This document shows, piece after piece, positions 24,654 to 33,402 of a stretch of DNA of 34,161 bases. Both the position numbers and the translations under genes were made by a program. Source of the stretch: Actinomycetaceae bacterium (GTDB taxonomy: Bacteria > Actinomycetota > Actinomycetes > Actinomycetales > Actinomycetaceae); NCBI GenBank assembly GCA_012516575.1, contig JAAYWS010000084.1, positions 1 through 34,161 of the forward strand, given 5' to 3'. Each line of letters opens with the position of its first letter. Within the stretch, counting starts at the first letter, position 1. Below the pieces are notes generated by a model. The model was not told the origin of the DNA. It did no database searches and saw nothing but the letters and a program-made list of their open reading frames with translations.

Positions 24654-25264
24654 TAGGCAAGATCCTGCATGAGTACGTCCCGACGAATCCACTCGATAAC
24701 CTCATCGAGTCCTTCATCGGTCTTCAGGTTAGTCAAGACGAAAGGCTTATCCTTGCGGAAAGCCTTAGAGTCTTCCACCATTACGTTTAGATCAGCTCCT
24801 ACATAAGGTGCCAAATCGATTTTGTTAATGACGAAAAGGTCAGACTTGATCATTCCCTGACCAGCCTTACGCGGAATCTTTTCTCCCTGCGCTACGTCAA
24901 TAATGTAGATCGAAAAATCGACAAGTTCCGGGCTGAAAGTTGCCGACAAATTGTCTCCACCAGACTCCACAAAGACGAGTTCCAAGTCAGGATGACGCCG
25001 GAGCAGTTCCTCGTACGCGGCATCATTCATTGACGTGTCTTCGCGAATTGCGGTGTGTGGGCAACCCCCAGTTTCCACGCCGATAATGCGATCAACTGGC
25101 AAAACTCCTTCATTTGCCAAGATCTTCGCATCTTCTGTGGTGTAAATATCGTTGGTAATAGCGGCCATCGAGACCTGACCTTCGAGCGCACGGGTAATAC
25201 GCTCGATTAGCGCAGTTTTACCCGATCCTACTGGCCCGCCAACGCCAACCCTAATAACGGTCAT
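24653..25264 (-). CDS. ureG: Urease accessory GTPase UreG
   Basis: A 203-residue SIMIBI-class GTPase that delivers nickel to urease. P-loop GGPVGSGKT (9-17), nickel-binding CPH motif at 68-70 ([12 protein letters not shown]), VFVESGGDN and the base-specificity NKIDLA are all present. It sits between ureF (57-base gap) and ureD (one-base overlap). Confidence 0.97.
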   Translation of the reverse strand: MTVIRVGVGGPVGSGKTALIERITRALEGQVSMAAITNDIYTTEDAKILANEGVLPVDRIIGVETGGCPHTAIREDTSMNDAAYEELLRRHPDLELVFVESGGDNLSATFSPELVDFSIYIIDVAQGEKIPRKAGQGMIKSDLFVINKIDLAPYVGADLNVMVEDSKAFRKDKPFVLTNLKTDEGLDEVIEWIRRDVLMQDLA

Positions 25265-25321
25265 TATATTCCTCCAAGTTTTCGATTTAATCTAGTTTAT
25301 AGGCCTCAGTTATTACCGTGC

Positions 25322-26041
25322 CTAGGACATAAACATTCGCGAACGTAGTTCCTCATGAGCCATTTGAGCTATTTCCAATTGCGGTGCTACCGAACCTAAA
25401 TCACTTAGATCATGTTGCATAGTCATTTCGGTTGCTTGTTCAATCACAGAGTAGGCACCAACCAACACTTTTTGGCCGGCGTCTTGACCGAGTGGAATAG
25501 CGCGGATCGCGTTTTGTGTCATTGAGTTAGCCATTTGCATCAGATATGCAGCAACTGCGTCACTGGGTTCAACACCTGATGCTCCAAGTGCAAGGCCCGC
25601 TGCAATACCCGGGTTAGCCCGCATCTCCTGCGAAGCAATCCCCGCTGCATACTGCGCAACCAAGTAATCATTCGGGGCAATGAACGAGGCAATTTTCGCC
25701 ATCCGCTTGCCCATCGAATTCATTGAGGTCCGAACTTGTCGCGGAGTTTGGCAAGCATGCAGAAGTTGATCCAAGCGACGCAACTTAATGAGCTTCTGGG
25801 CATCGCCTAATTCAGATAATTGCAGTTCTACCGCGAATTTGACGGCAAGAGCATCATTAAAACTGGCTTGCCGGAGGTATCCATGTAGCCATTGGGAGTA
25901 TGTCTGTGGATCCGAAATCTCACCGTTTTGAACGAAAGTCTCCAACCCGGCTGAGTGGGCAAACCCGCCTGTGGGGAGCGCAGAATCAGTAAGGTGCCAG
26001 GTCACCAGCTGCGCATGCCGATTAGTGAGTGTGCTCTGCAT
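25322..26041 (-). CDS. ureF: Urease accessory protein UreF
   Basis: A 239-residue all-helical protein that joins UreD and activates UreG. The segment LPTGGFAHSAGLE near residues 20-35, where UreF proteins carry their conserved Gly/Ser-rich motif, is intact. Its ATG lies 20 bases inside the end of ureE, so the two are coupled. The overall hydrophobic helical character fits; the pattern is less strict than in UreG. Confidence 0.9.
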   Translation of the reverse strand: MQSTLTNRHAQLVTWHLTDSALPTGGFAHSAGLETFVQNGEISDPQTYSQWLHGYLRQASFNDALAVKFAVELQLSELGDAQKLIKLRRLDQLLHACQTPRQVRTSMNSMGKRMAKIASFIAPNDYLVAQYAAGIASQEMRANPGIAAGLALGASGVEPSDAVAAYLMQMANSMTQNAIRAIPLGQDAGQKVLVGAYSVIEQATEMTMQHDLSDLGSVAPQLEIAQMAHEELRSRMFMS

Positions 26042-26498
26042 GACGGAAAGCTTCCGGCATTACGTGGTCGCCACGCTCGAAGGGCACTTCTACGTGTTCC
26101 AAATAATGTTCGACGGTATGGTCGTAACGGACCACCATAACGGGCTGACCAAAGTGGCTATTTTCATCAAAGAACTGGGCCTGCATATGACGATTTCCCA
26201 GCGTATGTGCTACCACACCCATTTCACGAATGGTGCGGGGCTTTATTACGAGCACATCAGTGGGATCGATTTTCACCACAATAGCTTCGTCGCCGTCACG
26301 GACTAAAATATCGCCATCCCGAACTTCACGAAAACCTAACGCAAATCGCAATGCGATTTCTTTGCCAGATTCAGCCTGCACCCGTTGTACTCGCTTCATC
26401 CGAGCTTCGTTATCAAAGCTAACGTAATCGATATTTAGGGTAGCTCGTTCTGATGCAGATAGGTCAGCAACATTGCCAGAAATCTCAGAAACAATCAT
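26022..26498 (-). CDS. ureE: Urease nickel metallochaperone UreE
   Basis: A 158-residue metallochaperone. The N-terminal peptide-binding domain is followed by the metal-binding domain with H104 in LGNRHMQAQF, and additional His residues H127, H131, H135 (YDHTVEHYLEH). The C-terminal tail is short with three His residues (H153, H156, H158; HAEHTH), not a long poly-His tail. It is the first gene after the spacer behind ureC and overlaps ureF by 20 bases. Confidence 0.93.
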   Translation of the reverse strand: MIVSEISGNVADLSASERATLNIDYVSFDNEARMKRVQRVQAESGKEIALRFALGFREVRDGDILVRDGDEAIVVKIDPTDVLVIKPRTIREMGVVAHTLGNRHMQAQFFDENSHFGQPVMVVRYDHTVEHYLEHVEVPFERGDHVMPEAFRHAEHTH

Positions 26499-26844
26499 GT
26501 TAATTCTTTCATAGTGGGCAGGATACCGGCTTAACCGTCGCTTCGCCGATCTGCTGCCCGTTTGCGCTCAGCAACCAGCCTGTAACACGAATGTGTAAGA
26601 CCGCTGAGCATTCAGTTCTAATCCCGAAAGAGACTAGTTATTGAAGACTAGCCTACCAATTCTCTACTGGTTCATTCAATTGAACATCAGAATAGGTTGC
26701 GTGTCCCTCCGGTTTAATGAGCATAAGTTTTTCTAGTTCAGCGCAGAAGAGTCGTATTTGACGTGATGTAAACTGCGCTTGCGCCTGAATTGGGGGCACC
26801 ACCAGCATCGGCTGGCGATACCCCCAATTGATGTCCCCTAAATA
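26499..26844. other. 346-base spacer between ureC and ureE
   Basis: No gene here. It contains a compound hairpin next to the ureC stop (26788-26829), a duplicated AGACTAG (26631-26637, 26645-26651) and AT-rich stretches. Since the ureE-F-G-D genes otherwise overlap or sit close together, the spacer may hold a second promoter for them; I cannot point to a strong one. Confidence 0.6.
26788..26829 (-). terminator. Hairpin behind ureC
   Basis: AATTGGGGG (26788-26796) pairs with CCCCCAATT (26821-26829), and inside it CCAGC (26802-26806) pairs with GCTGG (26811-26815) around ATCG. It starts 15 bases behind the ureC stop. There is no T-tract; it may attenuate or stabilise the ureABC message. Confidence 0.55.
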
Positions 26845-28566
26845 TTAGAAGAGGAAGTAGCGCTGAGCCATCGGAAGGACTTCAGCTGGCTCAGAAGTGA
26901 TCAGCTTGCCGTCAATCGTCAGCTCGTAGGTTTCCGGATCGATCTTAATATCCGGGGTTGCGGTGTTATGCTTCATGTCTGCCTTCGACAGATCACGCAT
27001 ACCCTTCGCCTCGACGAAACGACGGTCCATGCCTTCCGCACGAAGCTCATCAATCAGCCCTGCTTCGATAGCAGCGGTCGGGAGGAAGGTGACCGAAACC
27101 TTCGGTGCGAGAGCACCCCGTGCACCGTATGCGTAACGCATGGTGCGCGGTTGCGGCGTCGGGATCGAAGCGTTAGCGTCGCCCATAACCGAACGGACGA
27201 CGAAGCCCGACTTGAGGATCAGCTTCGGCTTAACACCGAAGTACGCTGGCTCCCAGACCACGAGATCCGCGATCTTGCCTTCTTCAACCGAGCCAAGCAC
27301 ATGGCTGATGCCGTGTGCGATAGCCGGGTTGATGGTGTACTTGGCGATGTAACGCTTAATACGGTTGTTGTCATTGGTATCGGTATCGCCCTCGAGCGGA
27401 CCGAACTGTTCCTTCATCCGATGAGCTACCTGCCATGTGCGCAGGACAACTTCACCGACACGGCCCATCGCCTGCGAATCAGACGAGGTAATCGACATAA
27501 CGCCCATGTCATGGAGGACGTCTTCTGCCGCAATGGTTTCCTTACGGATACGCGAGTCAGCGAATGCCACGTCTTCCGGCAGATCCGGGTTGAGGTGGTG
27601 GCAAACCATAATCATGTCGAGGTGCTCGTCCATGGTGTTAACCGTATACGGCAGGGTCGGGTTGGTTGATGCCGGCAACACATTCGGTAGGCCAGCTACC
27701 TTGAGAATGTCAGGAGCGTGGCCACCACCAGCGCCTTCCGTGTGGAAGGTGTGGATGACGCGGTCCTTGAAGGATGCGATGGTGTTGTCAGCGAAGCCAC
27801 CTTCATTCAGGGTGTCAGTGTGAATTGCTACCTGTACGTCCATCTCATCAGCAACGGTGAGAGTCATATCGATAGCGTTGGTGGTCGAGCCCCAATCCTC
27901 GTGGATCTTGAAGCCGATTGCCCCTGCACGGACCTGCTCCCGCAGTGGTTCTGGATCAGCCGCGTGTCCCTTGCCGAGGAAGCCGACGTTAATCGGGTAG
28001 TCCTCGGAGGAAAGAATCATATTACGCAGGTTCTCCGGCCCCGGGGTAATCGTGGTCGCACTGGTGGAATCAACCGGACCGGTACCGCCACCGATATGAG
28101 TGGTAGTGCCATTGTCAAGAGCTGCTTCCATCTGCTCCGGTGAAATGTAATGAATGTGGGTGTCAATTGCACCCGCGGTGACAATTAGTCCGGCACCACC
28201 GATTACTTCAGTACCTACGCCAACCTTAATGGTGACGTTATCCTGAGTATCCGGGTTACCAGCTTGACCAATACCAGAGATCTTGCCGTCTTTGATACCA
28301 ATATCAGCCTTGTAAATACCAGTGTAGTCGATGATCGTTGCGCTGGTGATAACCAGATCAACAACACCGTCAGCCGAGACGGAGCGGCCGTCTTGGCCCA
28401 TGCCGTCACGAATAACCTTTCCGCCACCGAAAGAGACTTCTTCACCGTAGGTGAGGTAATCCTTTTCGACGCGGGCAATCAAGTTGGTATCCGCCAAACG
28501 GATGCCGTCGCCCACCGTTGGGCCGTTGAGCTCGACGTACGCGCGTCGTGCCATTTCAAACGCCAT
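26845..28566 (-). CDS. ureC: Urease catalytic subunit alpha
   Basis: A 573-residue nickel amidohydrolase hydrolysing urea. All active-site residues are present with an offset of three from the Klebsiella numbering: H137 and H139 (THIHY), carbamylated K220 (GFKIHEDW), H222, H249 (AIHTDT), H275 (HTFHTEG), the flap His H323 and D363. The length and the ending are complete. ATG follows AGGAGAAG. It is 93 bases behind ureB. Confidence 0.98.
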   Translation of the reverse strand: MAFEMARRAYVELNGPTVGDGIRLADTNLIARVEKDYLTYGEEVSFGGGKVIRDGMGQDGRSVSADGVVDLVITSATIIDYTGIYKADIGIKDGKISGIGQAGNPDTQDNVTIKVGVGTEVIGGAGLIVTAGAIDTHIHYISPEQMEAALDNGTTTHIGGGTGPVDSTSATTITPGPENLRNMILSSEDYPINVGFLGKGHAADPEPLREQVRAGAIGFKIHEDWGSTTNAIDMTLTVADEMDVQVAIHTDTLNEGGFADNTIASFKDRVIHTFHTEGAGGGHAPDILKVAGLPNVLPASTNPTLPYTVNTMDEHLDMIMVCHHLNPDLPEDVAFADSRIRKETIAAEDVLHDMGVMSITSSDSQAMGRVGEVVLRTWQVAHRMKEQFGPLEGDTDTNDNNRIKRYIAKYTINPAIAHGISHVLGSVEEGKIADLVVWEPAYFGVKPKLILKSGFVVRSVMGDANASIPTPQPRTMRYAYGARGALAPKVSVTFLPTAAIEAGLIDELRAEGMDRRFVEAKGMRDLSKADMKHNTATPDIKIDPETYELTIDGKLITSEPAEVLPMAQRYFLF

Positions 28567-28659
28567 TGTCTTCTCCTGTTTTAAGTTCGCTTTTAAATGT
28601 TGTATTCGACGTGATTAACCATGTGCGTTGCACGCGCCCCTGCGTGCCGCAAATCATGC

Positions 28660-28968
28660 TTAGTCGAGCTTGCCGTTAGCCTTGCCGTTAAAGCCATAGA
28701 CTTCGCGCTTACCGCCGTAATCAACCAAATTAACGGTGCGCGAGTCACCGGGCTCGAGACGTACTGCAGTGCCCGCTGGGATGTCGAGACGCTTGCCCAT
28801 AGCCGCGTCGCGATCAAAATCAAGCTCGCTATTAGCTTCGGCAAAATGGAAATGCGAACCGACCTGCACTGGACGGTCGCCGGTATTTGTTACCTCAATC
28901 GTCACTGCTTCTTGGCCTGCATTTAGGACGACTGGGTCATCAGCGAGGAAGTATTCACCTGGAATCAT
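28660..28968 (-). CDS. ureB: Urease subunit beta
   Basis: A 102-residue structural subunit. The family segments [32 protein letters not shown] and [15 protein letters not shown] are intact, so it is a separate subunit rather than a fusion with gamma. It lies 18 bases behind ureA. Confidence 0.96.
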   Translation of the reverse strand: MIPGEYFLADDPVVLNAGQEAVTIEVTNTGDRPVQVGSHFHFAEANSELDFDRDAAMGKRLDIPAGTAVRLEPGDSRTVNLVDYGGKREVYGFNGKANGKLD

Positions 28969-28986
28969 CGTAATTTCTCCTTCAGA

Positions 28987-29325
28987 TTACTTGAGGTTCT
29001 CTTCGAGCTGCGACTTAATCGTGGCGCGAATTGGATTGTGTACGGTGACGAGCTTGGTGCCATCTGGGAAGGTAACTTCCACCTGGACATCCGGGATCAT
29101 CTCCGCAACACCTTCCATGACGTCGTCACGGGTCAGGATGGTGACGCCTTCAGCCATAAGCTCGGCAACGGTCTTGCCGTCCCGGGCGCCCTCCATGACT
29201 GCTGCGGTAATGAGTGCAACTGCTTCAGGATGATTGAGCTTGAGACCGCGGTCAAGGCGGCGCTGAGCGACGTCAGCAGCGACGACGATAAGCAACTTCT
29301 CTTGCTCACGTTGAGTGAGTTTCAT
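28987..29325 (-). CDS. ureA: Urease subunit gamma
   Basis: A 112-residue structural subunit, about a dozen residues longer than the usual ~100 because of a C-terminal extension after LVTVHNPI. Motifs [28 protein letters not shown] and VPDV-like [17 protein letters not shown] are present. ATG is preceded by GGAGGA. It is the first gene of the urease set. Confidence 0.95.
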   Translation of the reverse strand: MKLTQREQEKLLIVVAADVAQRRLDRGLKLNHPEAVALITAAVMEGARDGKTVAELMAEGVTILTRDDVMEGVAEMIPDVQVEVTFPDGTKLVTVHNPIRATIKSQLEENLK

Positions 29326-29397
29326 GAAGATCCTCCATTTTGTTGGTTGTGGTTAGCGATACAAAGATAGTTTTCCTATACGGCCTACGCCGGCCGG

Positions 29398-29462
29398 TTG
29401 CGGATTGTGTTATTTACTCCCGCAAGGGGCCGATTGTGAAGTGCTACCCCGCAATCGACCCC
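29398..29462 (-). terminator. Two adjacent hairpins between DMT gene and ureA
   Basis: GGGGCCGATTG (29426-29436) pairs with CAATCGACCCC (29452-29462) with one wobble, and TTGCGG (29398-29403) pairs with CCGCAA (29420-29425) directly beside it. The pair lies between the DMT transporter stop and the ureA start, so it probably separates the two transcripts; a role in the ureA leader is also possible. Confidence 0.55.
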
Positions 29463-29522
29463 CGCGGATTTGATCCGGTGTCCTGACAAGCCGTCACTCG
29501 CTTTCAGAACAAGAGTTTCTAG

Positions 29523-30677
29523 TTACTCCTTCTTGGCTACTGCTTCATCTTCCGTAGCCGGTGCTTCCGACTCTGGTTTCGGTTTTCCTGTTATTTTTCT
29601 CGCCAAGCCTTGTAATAGTCCGTTCTGGTAGGCCACACAAGCAAGAATCATAGCAACACCAAGCCACTGGAGAGCCGACGGCCATTCGGAGAAGAGCGGA
29701 CCAGCCACGATAACTGAAGTAACTGGCGAAAGAAGCAGGATACCTGCGGAAAGCGTTGGATCCAACCAGACCGAGCCGTACTGAACCATGGTCCATGCCG
29801 CAGCTTGTCCGAGTACAATTAGCGCGATAAGGCTCACCCAGTTGCCCATATTAACCTGGTCGCCCAGTAGTGTCGCATCTGCGATATCAATACCATCTGC
29901 CATCTGCGGCAACACCATCACACCATCGGCATTCTTCGTCATGACGCCCTGAGTGATATTGAATCCGTTACCACCGGTGAACATCCAGATAGTCGGGAAT
30001 ACTGCCTGTGCAAGCATGGTGTACATCATCGGCTGGACGTAGAGGTCCTTGCGCGGAGCAGTGGTCGAAGCCTTGCGGGAGAAGTACAGGTACAGCGAGT
30101 AACAAATACCCGAAGTCAAACCGAATGCCGTACCGAGAACAGCGGTCTTCATCTCCATGCCGAACATTGAGATGGTCGCCGGGCCTGCCAAGCCTTCACC
30201 AGAGTCTTCAAAAACACCACCGGTGAATAATACGCCAACGATCATAATGGGCAGAATAAATACGAATGATCTCGGTAATCGAATATGGTCAATAATCGCC
30301 GTAAGCATCGGAACAATCACAACCTGCAAATTCAGCAGAATCGCGGCAACGCCCGAGCCAATCAAGAAAATGGAATAGTTCCACGCAGTGAAGTCAATAC
30401 CGAGGAAGATACCCGAAATTACAGCGAGGATAATGCCTTGCTTCGGAAGTGCCTGCTTTTCTTTAATTTCCTTGATGCCGAGTGGCAACAGCAATAAGAA
30501 ACCGAGCATGACACGAAGCCAAGCCTGAGTTGCTGGATCCATATTGGAAGCTTTTACCCAAAGGGGAGTTCCAGACAGGAACATAGTACCCACCAGAAGT
30601 ACTAAAACAGCCCTACCGTGGCTGACAGATTTTACAGGGACTGGTGTTCTTTTCCCTGAAGTTGATTTTGCTAACAT
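29523..30677 (-). CDS. EamA/DMT-family transporter
   Basis: A 384-residue integral membrane protein with about ten hydrophobic helices in the two-times-five EamA layout, including LLLLPLGIKEIKEKQ between the early helices and a polar insert near the middle (GGNGFNITQGVMTKNADGV). The C-terminal tail is charged. Substrate unknown; drug/metabolite exporters of this superfamily move many small molecules. It lies upstream of ureA and downstream of the nickel/peptide ABC genes in the same direction, but hairpins separate it from ureA. The first ATG has no obvious ribosome site; a 7-bp inverted repeat begins two bases upstream. Confidence 0.8.
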   Translation of the reverse strand: MLAKSTSGKRTPVPVKSVSHGRAVLVLLVGTMFLSGTPLWVKASNMDPATQAWLRVMLGFLLLLPLGIKEIKEKQALPKQGIILAVISGIFLGIDFTAWNYSIFLIGSGVAAILLNLQVVIVPMLTAIIDHIRLPRSFVFILPIMIVGVLFTGGVFEDSGEGLAGPATISMFGMEMKTAVLGTAFGLTSGICYSLYLYFSRKASTTAPRKDLYVQPMMYTMLAQAVFPTIWMFTGGNGFNITQGVMTKNADGVMVLPQMADGIDIADATLLGDQVNMGNWVSLIALIVLGQAAAWTMVQYGSVWLDPTLSAGILLLSPVTSVIVAGPLFSEWPSALQWLGVAMILACVAYQNGLLQGLARKITGKPKPESEAPATEDEAVAKKE

Positions 30678-30959
30678 GTCGCAAGCATAGCAGAAAGCAG
30701 CTTGCGAAAATGGGTTTATTACTTTTTATTCACTTGCAAAAACAAATACCGACTTTATAGGCCATATTTTGCACTATTTGCCTGTATTTTTAGTCGCTAA
30801 TTTATTAAATTTTCAACCTTTTATTATGCACTATCGATCGTTGATACAATTAGTTTTGTTGCAATAATAATGCCTCTGGTCGTATGTTCACATCGGACTT
30901 CAGCCACTTTATTTCAATATAACTATTCCTCCCTCATATGCTTTGATAGGGCTTTAACT
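30678..30959. other. 282-base AT-rich leader upstream of DMT gene
   Basis: No gene. It contains an inverted repeat CGCAAGC (30680-30686) with GCTTGCG (30700-30706) right against the DMT start, and a promoter-like TTGTTT...TAATAA on the minus strand at about 30724-30753. ATGT-GA-ACAT (near 30882-30893, minus strand) is a short palindrome. I do not recognise a riboswitch. Confidence 0.5.
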
Positions 30960-31556
30960 CTAATAGTCCACGACTACCCGATGAGCAATGCGGCTTACCA
31001 GCTGTGAATCATGGGATACCACCAGCATCCCAATATTTCGCCGTTTCGCTTCAACCAGCAAAAACTCCCAGATTTGTGCCTGCGAGATAGGATCAAGCAT
31101 GGTCGTAATCTCGTCTGCGACTAAATAATTAATATCCACCGCCAATGCGCGTGCAATACAAAATCGTTGAATTTCGCCTCCGGACAACTCCCGCGGATAG
31201 CGTAGTAGCCAACTATCTTCAATCCCCACCGCTTTAAGTAGCTCCTGATTTATGGGCCCAGCTTCTTCAAGAGTCTGTCTCATAGTCAGCCGGGGGTCAA
31301 CTGACTGGTCCGGATGTTGCCAAATCATTTGCACTGGACGCGCGCCGCGTTTGGGTAAAGGTTGCCCCGCAACAATGACCCGTCCAGATTGCGGGCGCAA
31401 AAATCCGGCTACTATTTTACACAACGTCGTTTTTCCCGTTCCGCTCGCTCCAAAAAGAACTACCCGCTCCCCCGGTTCAACACGCAAACTAAAATCTTTA
31501 ATCAAGGGCTGGTCTGCACGGTAGCCGAACGTCAACTTGTCAATAATTAGACTCAC
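30960..31556 (-). CDS. Peptide/nickel-type ABC transporter ATPase, small
   Basis: A 198-residue ATP-binding subunit. Walker A GASGTGKT (36-43), signature LSGGEIQ (124-130) and Walker B YLVADE (144-149) are all present, with H-loop VVSHDSQ near the end. It is short for the peptide-type DppF group, which usually runs past 300 residues. Together with the larger ATPase and two permeases it forms one importer. The start overlaps the preceding ATPase by four bases. The nickel substrate is inferred from the urease neighbours. Confidence 0.85.
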   Translation of the reverse strand: MSLIIDKLTFGYRADQPLIKDFSLRVEPGERVVLFGASGTGKTTLCKIVAGFLRPQSGRVIVAGQPLPKRGARPVQMIWQHPDQSVDPRLTMRQTLEEAGPINQELLKAVGIEDSWLLRYPRELSGGEIQRFCIARALAVDINYLVADEITTMLDPISQAQIWEFLLVEAKRRNIGMLVVSHDSQLVSRIAHRVVVDY

Positions 31557-32515
31557 CTTCGTGCATCCTCTCGCCTATGTAACTTCGACGCGCCATACAC
31601 TGCAGGGTTAGCGCAGCGTACCATCGCTTCTCCGATACGTACGGATGGGATCTCGCCCCCACATTCGCTAATTCGCCCCGGACATCGCGCCGCAAAAGGA
31701 CATCCACTATATGTTCCAGGCAGTGGCTGGGTCCCCGGATAAGCTGCAAACTCCCGTCCGGGCAGAGAATCAAGTAGAGCGCGAGTATACGGGTGGAACG
31801 GGCCGCCATCGCTTCGCATATCGTCTTGCCAATGCGCAACTACGCCCACTTCAACCGTCGTGCCGGCATAAAAAACCGAAATTCGGTCAGCATACTTGAG
31901 CGCCAATTCGGCGTCATGCGTAATAACAAGTGCGGCCTTGTTGCCCTTGACAAACTCACGCAAATCATCCATCACGAGTTCAGCTAGTTCGGTCTGTAAC
32001 CCAGGCGTAGGCTCATCGGCAATAATCATCTCGGGTTTGGTGAGCAAGGCAGCCGCAATCAATACCCGTCGGGCCATCCCACCAGAAATTTCGAAAGGGT
32101 ATTTGTCCGCCGTGTTAGTAGGCAACTGGTAACGATCAAAGAAATCTAGCATTTCGGACCGAGTGCATCTGCCATCACCGAGGATTTGTTTCCCGATTTT
32201 CATCAACGGATCAAGGCTATTAACACTTTGCGGAATCAAACCAATCTCACGACCAGCCAGCGCAGTCAGTTTCCGTCCATCCAGTTTTTTACCCCGATAT
32301 TCTAAATGCCCCGCCACATAAGCAGCCCGGGAACTCACCCCCAGCAATGCCTCTGCCAACAGACTTTTTCCGGAACCGCTCGAACCGATAATCGCTACTA
32401 TCTCACCCGGGCGTACCCGCGCGTGCAAGCTAGAAATAACCGGCTGAATCTCACCGGTTCCAGTCGGGAAACCCACCGTTAAATCATTGATCGCCAATAT
32501 CGGTTGGATGCTCAT
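31553..32515 (-). CDS. Peptide/nickel-type ABC transporter ATPase, large
   Basis: A 320-residue ATP-binding subunit. Walker A GSSGSGKS (44-51), signature ISGGM (143-147) and Walker B MIIADE (163-168) are present, and the oligopeptide-type C-terminal Cys motif (GCPFAARCPG...SECGG) identifies the DppD/NikD group. It overlaps the small ATPase and the permease by four bases on each side, so the set is one tight operon. Confidence 0.88.
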   Translation of the reverse strand: MSIQPILAINDLTVGFPTGTGEIQPVISSLHARVRPGEIVAIIGSSGSGKSLLAEALLGVSSRAAYVAGHLEYRGKKLDGRKLTALAGREIGLIPQSVNSLDPLMKIGKQILGDGRCTRSEMLDFFDRYQLPTNTADKYPFEISGGMARRVLIAAALLTKPEMIIADEPTPGLQTELAELVMDDLREFVKGNKAALVITHDAELALKYADRISVFYAGTTVEVGVVAHWQDDMRSDGGPFHPYTRALLDSLPGREFAAYPGTQPLPGTYSGCPFAARCPGRISECGGEIPSVRIGEAMVRCANPAVYGASKLHRREDARR

Positions 32516-33402
32516 CGTCCACCGCCCGACAATGCGCGCACCGCGCGCGCAAACGCGTCAAAAATCAACACCACTGCGAGCAAGGCAAGGCCGGGGAAGA
32601 GCGCCGCCCACCACATTCCAGCGCTCAGATAGCCTACCGACTCACTCAAAATCACGCCAATAGCGGCCGAATCTGGTGGTAGTCCAAACCCTAAAAAGGT
32701 CACTGACGCTTCATGCATAATCGCATGCGGAAATTGAAGTACCGCCCCGACCATCACCTGCGGGGCTAATGCCGGCCAATAATGTGTCACCGTAACCTGC
32801 CACGGGTTCCGGCCCAATGCGTGGGCTTGTGCGACATAAATCGATTCCCTCACTTGCATAGCTTCCGCACGGACCACGCGCGCCAAAGAAGGCCAGTGGG
32901 TGACCGCAACGCCAATCGCCACGCCCCAAAAACCGCGCCCAAGCGCAATCGAAATCAAAATCAGCAGGAGTAGGTGCGGAATTCCAAGAACCAGATCAAT
33001 CAGCCAAGTAATAGCCGCGTCCACCCATTTTGGACCAATCGCTGCCACTACACCTAAAACAACCGCGATAACAGCACTGACCAATGAAGCAATCACGCCA
33101 ATCAGAATCGATGTAGAAAGTCCAGCAAAAGTTCGCGTAAAAATATCACGTCCCATCCAGTCAGTGCCAAAGAGATAGTCCGAGTTCGGAGCAAGGCCAG
33201 TACGTGTGAAATCGCAATCACAAGCTACGTCTTGGACTAACATTCCCAATCCGATAATGCTCAGCAAGACTATCGCGGTAATCACGGCTTGCCGAACCGC
33301 GGTTCTGGGATTGGCTAGCCGGGGGATCTGTGGCAAATGAAATATTGTTTTATCGGCGTCGTGCGTGGCACGGGTAGCATCCGTTTTTCTCCAGTTACGC
33401 AT
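32512..33402 (-). CDS. Peptide/nickel-type ABC permease, DppC-like
   Basis: A 296-residue permease with about six membrane helices and the loop motif YVAQAHALGRNPWQV where peptide/nickel permeases contact the ATPase. The N-terminal segment DYLFGTDWMGRDIFTR is typical of DppC/NikC. The start ATG at 33402 is eight bases inside the end of the preceding permease. The frame is open back to 33456 without support for an earlier start. Confidence 0.88.
   Translation of the reverse strand: MRNWRKTDATRATHDADKTIFHLPQIPRLANPRTAVRQAVITAIVLLSIIGLGMLVQDVACDCDFTRTGLAPNSDYLFGTDWMGRDIFTRTFAGLSTSILIGVIASLVSAVIAVVLGVVAAIGPKWVDAAITWLIDLVLGIPHLLLLILISIALGRGFWGVAIGVAVTHWPSLARVVRAEAMQVRESIYVAQAHALGRNPWQVTVTHYWPALAPQVMVGAVLQFPHAIMHEASVTFLGFGLPPDSAAIGVILSESVGYLSAGMWWAALFPGLALLAVVLIFDAFARAVRALSGGGR

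Noticed and set aside
30678-30959. Guanidine or other known riboswitch in the DMT transporter leader
   Set aside because: I could not find the conserved blocks of the guanidine, manganese or other common classes; the region is AT-rich without a convincing aptamer.
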